A DNA stretch of 13,034 bases, taken from NCBI GenBank assembly GCA_026984355.1, contig JALSSG010000126.1:1-13034 (forward strand), in the 5' to 3' direction. Position numbers and translations under genes: made by a program. The notes beneath the pieces are model-generated. The model ran no database searches. It worked only from the letters and a program-made list of their open reading frames with translations, and was not told where the DNA came from. Within the stretch, counting starts at the first letter, position 1; the number at the start of each line of letters is the position of its first letter. The DNA comes from Hydrogenothermaceae bacterium. GTDB lineage: Bacteria > Aquificota > Aquificia > Aquificales > Hydrogenothermaceae. Shown here one piece after another: positions 7,107 to 12,409 of the stretch.

Positions 7107-8477
7107 ATGAATAACATAGATATATATAGTTTAATAAGAACGCCTGTTAGTAAGTCATATAATTCCTTCAAAATAAACGGTATAAAATTTCAAACAGACC
7201 TTGCAGAAAGTCTTCATTCTTTAGAAATTATAACAACAAATCCGTTTAGAGATGAAAGAAAGTCTTACTATAGGGTTGTTGAAGACTGTATAGCAGAATA
7301 CCAAAAAGATACTGATAACGTTTTTCAGGAAGCACTTTATACAGAATGTTTATCTGAAATCACTGAAACTATTGCTCCATATTTTGTTATAGTAAAAAAT
7401 ATAAGCTTAAACATATCCTTAAAAGGAAGCGAGAGAAAAATAGATAAAGATGTTGTAAGAATAATAAATACTGCTTTGGCACTAGGATATATTTCCTTAA
7501 ATCCATCAGATGTATCTATTTCTTACCTTACTAAACTTGCAGATGAAATAAAAAATCAACCTATCAATATATATTTTTACAATTACTGGGATTTAGCTGA
7601 ATACAACATTTTCTTTAATAAAGATGAGGAAGAATTAGAATATTATGACGTAAAATTCAGAGAATCTACAATAGATAAACTATGGATTGATTTAGATAGG
7701 CTTTATACATACTTTTGGAATGCAGGTTCAAGATACTACAGGTATAAGCCAGTTCTTTACCTTGATACGCCTATAACAAGAAGACTAAAAAATATATGGT
7801 TATCTTTTAAAAAGAAACATCAGGATAATCCAATAACTGATGATTTTGGAGATTTATCTATAGAATTAGATTATAAAAATTACAGAATAAGACTAAAGAT
7901 TATAGATGAAAATATTAGAAAATTTTTATTATTTGATGTAAAACCAAAAAGAGTAAAAGGCTGGGAAGATATAAGAAAATTAATGTATGAAACAGAGGAT
8001 AACATTTTTAGTTATATGCTTGTCCATCCTTTTAACAGAAGATTTATAAAGATAGAAAGCTTAAATCAAACTATAAAAGAAAAATCTGTATTCTGTAGAA
8101 TAGAAAGTAATGAATTTGGAACAGCCTTTGAAACACCAGAGTCTGATTTTAGATTAATAAAAAATCATACAGAAGTTGATTACTTTGACTTTATTAAAGT
8201 TTATCAATATGGTGATTTGAACCTGTACTTTGTACAGGGAAATAGTTCTAAACGTTCAGTTAATTTTGGAGCTTTTTTTGTTGATTTAACAGATTTAGAA
8301 ATAGAAAACATGAAATATTTAGAAGAGCAATATTTATCGTTGCTTACTAATAACTCTATAAAAAATCATGAAGCTTTTTATACTCAAAAAATAGACCATT
8401 TACTTCCAACCTTAAGACCAGGACAGATAGCTTTACAGCTTATAAAAGAAATACCAGGGATAAAAAGATTAAAATAA
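7107..8477 (+). CDS. Unrecognised 456-residue protein, probably cytoplasmic
   Basis: I do not recognise a family. The frame is long and uninterrupted, with normal AT-rich codon use like its neighbours. The ATG at 7107 has GAGG 8 nt upstream, so it is very likely a real gene. There is no signal peptide, membrane helix, P-loop, HTH or Cys cluster. The protein is rich in Ile, Asn, Tyr, Asp and Lys, with many aromatic-charged stretches (for example YNYWDLAEYNIFF near 160 and DRLYTYFWNAGSRYYRYKP near 200). This suggests a globular alpha/beta protein with a mixed second half (after about 250) and a helical C-terminus. It is preceded by an 87-bp AT-rich spacer and followed 27 bp later by the cupin-SOD pair, which seems to have its own promoter, so a functional link to SOD is not implied. 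Confidence 0.75.
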   Translation: MNNIDIYSLIRTPVSKSYNSFKINGIKFQTDLAESLHSLEIITTNPFRDERKSYYRVVEDCIAEYQKDTDNVFQEALYTECLSEITETIAPYFVIVKNISLNISLKGSERKIDKDVVRIINTALALGYISLNPSDVSISYLTKLADEIKNQPINIYFYNYWDLAEYNIFFNKDEEELEYYDVKFRESTIDKLWIDLDRLYTYFWNAGSRYYRYKPVLYLDTPITRRLKNIWLSFKKKHQDNPITDDFGDLSIELDYKNYRIRLKIIDENIRKFLLFDVKPKRVKGWEDIRKLMYETEDNIFSYMLVHPFNRRFIKIESLNQTIKEKSVFCRIESNEFGTAFETPESDFRLIKNHTEVDYFDFIKVYQYGDLNLYFVQGNSSKRSVNFGAFFVDLTDLEIENMKYLEEQYLSLLTNNSIKNHEAFYTQKIDHLLPTLRPGQIALQLIKEIPGIKRLK

Positions 8478-8487
8478 ACTTAAATTT

Positions 8488-8496
8488 TGTTATAAA
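8488..8496 (+). promoter_or_regulatory. Extended -10 promoter giving a near-leaderless cupin-SOD transcript
   Basis: TGTTATAAA is an extended -10 element (TGn plus TATAAA). The -35 position holds only ATTAAA, as is common with extended -10 promoters. A start about 7 nt downstream of the hexamer falls at about 8503, only 1-3 nt before the cupin ATG at 8505. That fits the absence of any Shine-Dalgarno before that gene. AT-rich spacers produce such hexamers by chance, so confidence is moderate. Confidence 0.45.
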
Positions 8497-8504
8497 CTAA
8501 TTTT

Positions 8505-8840
8505 ATGGCTGAAATTATAAGATTGAGCAAAAACAAATTTAAAGAAGATAAACCTTTTTCAGAGAAAATACTAGAAACCAATGAATTTCTGGTTATTCAC
8601 TTTTATCTAAAGAAAGGTCAAAAAATTCCTATGCATACCTCACCTTCTACAGTTTTTGTAAGTGTTTTAAAAGGAACAGGTATATTTTTTTACCAAACTG
8701 AAAACCAGTTTAAAGAATTAAAAACCGGTGATTCTATAAAATATGAACCAGAGGAACCTCATGGTTTTAAGGCTTTAGATGATATGATAGTACAGGCTGT
8801 AATAGTTCCAAAACCTATAAAAAAGGTTAAGATTACATAA
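8505..8840 (+). CDS. Small single-domain cupin protein with a reduced metal site
   Basis: A 111-residue protein with one cupin barrel. Motif 1 reads G38-x5-H44-T-S46-x3-V50-x6-G57, so the second His and the Glu of the classic GX5HXHX3-4EX6G motif are replaced by Ser and Val. Motif 2 keeps GDSIKYEPEEPHGF with H86. At most two of the usual four metal ligands remain, so it may bind metal weakly or act as a small-molecule-binding or structural cupin. No substrate can be assigned. There is no signal peptide and no Shine-Dalgarno; a near-leaderless transcript is likely. The SOD gene starts 14 bp after its stop, indicating a bicistronic unit. Confidence 0.82.
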   Translation: MAEIIRLSKNKFKEDKPFSEKILETNEFLVIHFYLKKGQKIPMHTSPSTVFVSVLKGTGIFFYQTENQFKELKTGDSIKYEPEEPHGFKALDDMIVQAVIVPKPIKKVKIT

Positions 8841-8854
8841 ATAAGGGGGTACTT

Positions 8855-9574
8855 ATGAATAGAAGAAATTTCTTGTATTCCACAGCTTTAGGAATTTCAT
8901 CATTAGTATTTAACAGTGCATTTGCAAAAGGAGTAATTGAAACAGGAATTGATAGACTGTCAGATGAAAAAGGGAACTTTGTATTACAGCCATTACCTTA
9001 CCCTACAGATTTTTTAGAACCTGTAATAGATGCTGAAACTGTATATCTTCATTATAAATATCATCATGGAGGAGCAGTCAAAAAAGCTAATAAAGACCTT
9101 GCTATGATAAAGAAAGCTATTAAAGAGAATAACTATTCTGAGGTAGATTACTGGACTAAAAAGCTTGAGTATCATTTTTCCAGTCATGTTCTACACACTA
9201 TATATTGGACTAATTTAACAAATAAAAAGACTCATCCAAAAGGAGAACTACTTAGATATATAGAAAAAAGTTTTGGAACTGCTGATAAATTAAAAGCTTT
9301 ATTATCAAAACTATCAAAAACGGTAGAAGGTGCAGGATGGGGTATTTTAGGTTATCAGATATATACAGATTCCCTTGTGTGTATCCAGTGTGAAGACCAT
9401 CACCATTTAACTCAATGGGGAGTTATTCCACTTCTTGCTATTGATGTATGGGAACACTCTTATTATCTAAAGTACAAAAACAAAAGAGGAGAATATGTAG
9501 ATAAGCTGATAGATATTATTAACTGGGAAGATGTAGCAAGAAGATTAGATGCTGTGAAAAAATTAAATAAATAA
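8855..9574 (+). CDS. Tat-exported iron/manganese-family superoxide dismutase with unusual second-sphere residues
   Basis: A 239-residue SOD of the Fe/Mn family with an N-terminal twin-arginine signal (NRRNFL at 2-7, hydrophobic stretch, AFA cleavage near residue 24). This indicates folded, metal-loaded export to the periplasm. All four metal ligands are present: H66, H114 (SHVLHTIYW), D197 and H201 (DVWEHSYY). The C-terminal NWEDVARR is typical. By ungapped alignment the conserved Tyr34 of E. coli MnSOD is Ala74 (HHGGAV). The Gln that orients the metal-bound water is replaced by a His in CEDHHHL (best candidate H182), as in archaeal SODs. Metal preference (Fe, Mn or both) cannot be read with certainty. 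A strong Shine-Dalgarno, AAGGGGG, precedes the ATG. It reduces periplasmic superoxide damage and is coupled to the cupin gene. Confidence 0.94.
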   Translation: MNRRNFLYSTALGISSLVFNSAFAKGVIETGIDRLSDEKGNFVLQPLPYPTDFLEPVIDAETVYLHYKYHHGGAVKKANKDLAMIKKAIKENNYSEVDYWTKKLEYHFSSHVLHTIYWTNLTNKKTHPKGELLRYIEKSFGTADKLKALLSKLSKTVEGAGWGILGYQIYTDSLVCIQCEDHHHLTQWGVIPLLAIDVWEHSYYLKYKNKRGEYVDKLIDIINWEDVARRLDAVKKLNK

Positions 9575-9601
9575 AAAAAAATGCCCCTATATAGGGGCAT
9601 T
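9573..9601 (-). terminator. Strong intrinsic terminator for the porin transcript
   Basis: A perfect 22-bp palindrome at 9580-9601 (GCCCC/GGGGC core, AT at the centre) forms an 8-9 bp stem. On the - strand it is followed at once by eight T residues (the A-run at 9573-9581). Placed 24 bp after the porin stop, it is a textbook Rho-independent terminator for the porin. On the + strand the sequence after the stem is TTAAAGATTT, so termination of the convergent SOD transcript would be weaker, though the stem itself serves both directions. The A-run overlaps the SOD stop codon. Confidence 0.9.
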
Positions 9602-9621
9602 AAAGATTTAGCAGCAAAAGG

Positions 9622-9637
9622 GCTACTAGAAAGTAGC
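9622..9637 (-). repeat. Small hairpin at the porin stop codon
   Basis: GCTACT-AGAA-AGTAGC is a perfect 6-bp stem with a 4-nt loop covering the last porin codons and its TAG. There is no T-tract of its own. It lies just upstream of the main terminator on the porin mRNA and could stabilise the 3' end, or be coincidental. Confidence 0.35.
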
Positions 9638-10510
9638 TCCAAATTCTACAGCAACTTGAGTATCACTTCCTGCTGCATCATAGTCTGTATAGAAAATTTC
9701 AGCTCTTGCATAACCATTTCCAAGTTTTAAAGTAGGTGTTATAGCAATATCCCATCCTTGATCAGTATATGCATCAGTATCTCCTGGGTCAAAGCTTTCA
9801 ATCCTTATAGGGATATCTATGCCACCTAATTTTGGAATTATATAAAAAGCAACACCATATCCATCATCACCATCACCGTCATTTATCTGATAATCAAAGT
9901 TAAGAGCTACATCTATTCCACCTACTGTTGAACTAAGTATTATATCTACGATGTCTCTACCTATGTTGTAAGCATAATAACTTGCTATGATATTTACAGA
10001 ACCTAAATCTCCACTTCCACCTATAGACCATGCACCATCTGTACCATCATCATTAACTTCAACCCATACACTTTCGTCACCTAAGTTATAAGTAGCTCTT
10101 GCACCACCATAGTATACAGGTTGACCGTTCCATATAGTTGCAATGTTTATGTTTGGATTGGCATAAGTATTAGCTACTTCATAACCTACAAGAGTAGGTA
10201 TAATACCAGCATCTAAAGTAAGCTTTCCAAAAGGAAGTGTTAAATATGCGTATTGAATACCAAATGCATCACCTGTGCTTGAAGGATTCCAGTTTTGTAA
10301 AAATCCAAAAGCTGCTGTAAATCCAATTCCATCTTTTGCTTCTTTTGAGATTTCAACTAATGCGTTTGATACAAAAAATCCTTCATTATCTCCATCTGTG
10401 TACTGATACCCAGCACTTACACCACCATGAACCTCAAAAGGTAATTCTCCTGCCAATGCTCCTGTTGTAAAAATTGCTGCTGCAGCCAGCATTCCCGTTA
10501 TTTTTTTCAT
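9626..10510 (-). CDS. Outer-membrane beta-barrel porin, BBP2/OmpL-like, linked to amt
   Basis: A 294-residue protein with a clear signal peptide (MKKITG, hydrophobic core, ALA cleavage after residue 20) and a C-terminal Phe as expected for BAM-inserted barrels. The mature part has alternating beta-strand character with acidic Gly/Asp-rich loops (for example NDGDGDDG). The block around residues 84-120 (IQYAYLTLPFGKLTLDAGI followed by LVGYEVANTYANPN) resembles the putative beta-barrel porin-2 family as I remember it. It is shorter than most members. It lies downstream of glnB-amt on the same strand but has its own promoter (extended -10) and a strong AAGGAGG Shine-Dalgarno 6 nt before the ATG, suggesting high expression. 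Passive uptake of small solutes, possibly ammonium or another nitrogen source, is inferred from context only. Confidence 0.85.
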   Translation of the reverse strand: MKKITGMLAAAAIFTTGALAGELPFEVHGGVSAGYQYTDGDNEGFFVSNALVEISKEAKDGIGFTAAFGFLQNWNPSSTGDAFGIQYAYLTLPFGKLTLDAGIIPTLVGYEVANTYANPNINIATIWNGQPVYYGGARATYNLGDESVWVEVNDDGTDGAWSIGGSGDLGSVNIIASYYAYNIGRDIVDIILSSTVGGIDVALNFDYQINDGDGDDGYGVAFYIIPKLGGIDIPIRIESFDPGDTDAYTDQGWDIAITPTLKLGNGYARAEIFYTDYDAAGSDTQVAVEFGATF

Positions 10511-10552
10511 CTTATACCTCCTTTATCGTAATATTAAAATATTCTAATTAAT

Positions 10553-10561
10553 TTTATACCA
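10553..10561 (-). promoter_or_regulatory. Extended -10 promoter of the porin gene
   Basis: On the - strand, TGGTATAAA (continuing AAT) is an extended -10 element. TTGTCC, 15 bp upstream, could act as a -35 and lies within the hairpin that follows amt. The predicted start near 10546 gives a leader of about 36 nt with AAAGGAGG (+ strand 10517-10524). Confidence 0.6.
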
Positions 10562-10569
10562 TAAACACA

Positions 10570-10585
10570 AAGGGGACAACCCCTT
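10570..10585 (-). terminator. GC-rich hairpin at the amt stop codon, possible partial terminator
   Basis: AAGGGG-ACAA-CCCCTT forms a 6-bp stem that overlaps the amt TAA (10584-10586). On the - strand it is followed by TTTGTGTTT, an imperfect T-tract. It could end most glnB-amt transcripts while the porin is read from its own promoter, or only reduce read-through. Confidence 0.5.
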
Positions 10586-11882
10586 ACAGGTTAAATCCCC
10601 TTTCTCCGTGAGATGCTTCGTCAAGTCCCATAGTTTCAGTTTCTTCATCAACTCTAGCACCACCTGTAAGTATAGACGAAACAAAGAACAGTATAGCAGT
10701 CATAATAGCTGTATAAACAATTGTAAATAGTATAGATTCTACTTGAACAAGAATCTGTCCTGCTCTATCACCATTTTGAAGTGGTGAACCATCCCATGCA
10801 AGAGACTGTAATGCAAAGAAACCAGTAGCTAATGCTCCCCATATTCCAGCAAGACCGTGAATACCAAATACGTCTAAAGAATCATCATAACCTATAGCTT
10901 TCTTAAGAACAAACACACCAAACCAGCCAACAATTCCTGCAACAAGCCCTATTATCAATGCACCTTTTGCATCTACAAAACCAGCAGCAGGTGTTATAGC
11001 AACAAGACCTGCAATAGCACCAGAAGCAGCACCAAGTAGTGTAGGTTTTTTAGCTATAATCCATTCAGTTAGTACCCATGATACAACAGCAGCAGCTGTA
11101 GCAAGGTTTGTTGTAAGTAGAGCTACACCTGCCACATCGTTAGCACCAAAGGCAGAACCAGCATTGAATCCAAACCAGCCAAACCAGAGTAATCCTGCTC
11201 CAAGAGTTGTTAATACTACAGAAGATGGAAGTATAGCAGCTTTTCCAAAATCTTTTCTTCTTCCAAGTAAGATAGCAAGAACCAGTCCTGCAACCCCAGC
11301 ATTTATGTGAACTACTGTTCCACCTGCAAAGTCTAAAGCACCAAGGTCAAATAAGAAACCACCACCCCAAACAACATGAGCTATAGGTGCATAAACAAAA
11401 GTTACCCAGAGAATAACAAATAATATCCATGTTGAAAATTTCATTCTTTCAATAACCGCACCTGAAACGAGAGCTATGGTTATAGCAGCAAATGTTGACT
11501 GGAACGTTGCAAATACCCACTCTGGATAAGTGCCACTTAAAGTTTTATAATCAACACCATTCATTAAAATTTTACTTACACCACCAACAATAGCATCTAA
11601 TGCACCTGCACCATCTGTAAACGCTAAAGAATATGCCCATAAAAACCACACAACTATAGCAACAGCATATGCCATAAATACCATCATTACAGTGTTTACT
11701 ATGTTTTTAGCTCTTGTCATACCACCATAGAAAAGTGTAAGTCCTCCTACAGTCATAAGAACAACCAGGGCAGTAGCTGTTATCATCCATGCTGTATCAC
11801 CTGTATCAAGTTTTGCCTCTTCCTCTGCTATTGCAAAGAAAGGAAGTAAAGCCATAAGAAAAAGCCATATCTTTTTGTTCAT
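10584..11882 (-). CDS. amt: Ammonium transporter Amt
   Basis: A 432-residue polytopic inner-membrane protein of the Amt/MEP/Rh family with an N-terminal signal-like segment (cleavage likely near residue 19, AIA) followed by about 11 membrane helices. Conserved marks are FYGGMTRAKN (51-60), TFQSTFA (126-132), the pore twin histidines H192 (GGTVVHINAG) and H342 (FGIHGLAG), and WFGFNAGS (236-243). The cytoplasmic tail GLDEASHGERGF is the conserved segment through which PII controls the trimer. It conducts NH4+/NH3 inward. It lies 29 bp after the PII gene with AAAAGGAGG before its ATG, so it is co-transcribed from the sigma-54 promoter upstream of PII. Confidence 0.97.
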   Translation of the reverse strand: MNKKIWLFLMALLPFFAIAEEEAKLDTGDTAWMITATALVVLMTVGGLTLFYGGMTRAKNIVNTVMMVFMAYAVAIVVWFLWAYSLAFTDGAGALDAIVGGVSKILMNGVDYKTLSGTYPEWVFATFQSTFAAITIALVSGAVIERMKFSTWILFVILWVTFVYAPIAHVVWGGGFLFDLGALDFAGGTVVHINAGVAGLVLAILLGRRKDFGKAAILPSSVVLTTLGAGLLWFGWFGFNAGSAFGANDVAGVALLTTNLATAAAVVSWVLTEWIIAKKPTLLGAASGAIAGLVAITPAAGFVDAKGALIIGLVAGIVGWFGVFVLKKAIGYDDSLDVFGIHGLAGIWGALATGFFALQSLAWDGSPLQNGDRAGQILVQVESILFTIVYTAIMTAILFFVSSILTGGARVDEETETMGLDEASHGERGFNL

Positions 11883-11911
11883 CCTTAAACCTCCTTTTAA
11901 TTTTTGATTTT

Positions 11912-12250
11912 TTATAAAGCTTCTACTCCTCTTTCACCAGTTCTTATTCTTACAGCATCTTCAACAGGTATAATGAATATCTTTCCATCTCCAACTTTTC
12001 CTGTTCTTGCTGCGTTCATTATTGTTTCTACTACTTTTTCAGCCATATTATCATCAACAACAAGTTCTATTTTTATCTTTGGTAGGAAATCAATAACATA
12101 TTCAGCTCCTCTGTAAAGTTCTGTATGTCCTTTCTGTCTTCCAAAACCTTTGACTTCCGTAACAGTCATACCAAATGTACCTATTTCAGATAGGGCTTCT
12201 TTTACCTCATCAAGCTTAAATGGTTTGATGATAGCTTCAATTTTTTTCAT
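11912..12250 (-). CDS. glnB: PII nitrogen regulatory protein (GlnB/GlnK)
   Basis: A 112-residue PII protein, exact family length. The T-loop YRGAEY (46-51) carries Tyr51, the uridylylation site in proteobacteria. The signature TGKVGDGKIFIIPVEDAVRIRTGE near the C-terminus is intact except for length-neutral changes. It binds ATP/ADP and 2-oxoglutarate and, when unmodified, plugs Amt and adjusts glutamine synthetase control. Sequence markers are GlnB-like (K3, T43, D54 as in E. coli GlnB), although linkage to amt is the usual context of GlnK, so either name may be used. A strong AAGGAGG lies 6 nt before the ATG. Expression probably depends on sigma-54 and an NtrC-type activator (see upstream sites). 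Confidence 0.97.
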   Translation of the reverse strand: MKKIEAIIKPFKLDEVKEALSEIGTFGMTVTEVKGFGRQKGHTELYRGAEYVIDFLPKIKIELVVDDNMAEKVVETIMNAARTGKVGDGKIFIIPVEDAVRIRTGERGVEAL

Positions 12251-12286
12251 CTTAAACCTCCTTGTAGATTTTTATAACTAATAGTT

Positions 12287-12303
12287 AGCAAATAGCATGC
12301 CAA
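12287..12303 (-). promoter_or_regulatory. Sigma-54 (RpoN) promoter of the glnB-amt operon
   Basis: On the - strand, TTGGCATG-CTAT-TTGCT matches the consensus YTGGCACG-N4-TTGCW at all but one defined position. The invariant GG and GC are separated by exactly 10 nt. The start is expected about 12 nt past the GC, near 12276, leaving a leader of about 26 nt with AAGGAGG before the PII ATG. Promoters of this type for PII/Amt genes are well known in other bacteria. Confidence 0.85.
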
Positions 12304-12352
12304 TAGATTTATTTTTGAAGTATTTAGGTTTTTTACTATGTTCTAAAAAAAA

Positions 12353-12369
12353 TGCACAATAATGTGTCA
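12353..12369. promoter_or_regulatory. Candidate NtrC-like enhancer site, proximal and weaker
   Basis: TGCACAATAATGTGTCA agrees at 13 of 17 positions with the enteric NtrC pattern TGCACYAWWWTGGTGCA. The left half-site is perfect and the right half is shifted. Its centre is about 85 bp upstream of the predicted sigma-54 start. Confidence 0.4.
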
Positions 12370-12385
12370 AAATATATAAGAACTT

Positions 12386-12402
12386 TTCACAAAATTAGTG
12401 CA
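12386..12402. promoter_or_regulatory. Candidate NtrC-like enhancer site, distal and stronger
   Basis: Read on the - strand, TGCACTAATTTTGTGAA agrees at 15 of 17 positions with TGCACYAWWWTGGTGCA. Its centre is about 118 bp upstream of the predicted sigma-54 start and 33 bp (about three helical turns) from the proximal site. It also lies 8-24 bp before the prmC ATG, so binding might affect prmC. Confidence 0.55.
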
Positions 12403-12409
12403 TATTGTA

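Noticed and set aside
11904..12116. 70-codon open frame on the + strand
   Set aside because: It is antisense to the PII gene; the Ser/Pro/Thr-rich product is an artefact of the complementary codons.
12272..12277. Sigma-70 -10 element (TATAAA on the - strand) for the PII gene
   Set aside because: No acceptable -35 or TGn extension accompanies it, and it coincides with the start expected from the well-matched sigma-54 promoter.
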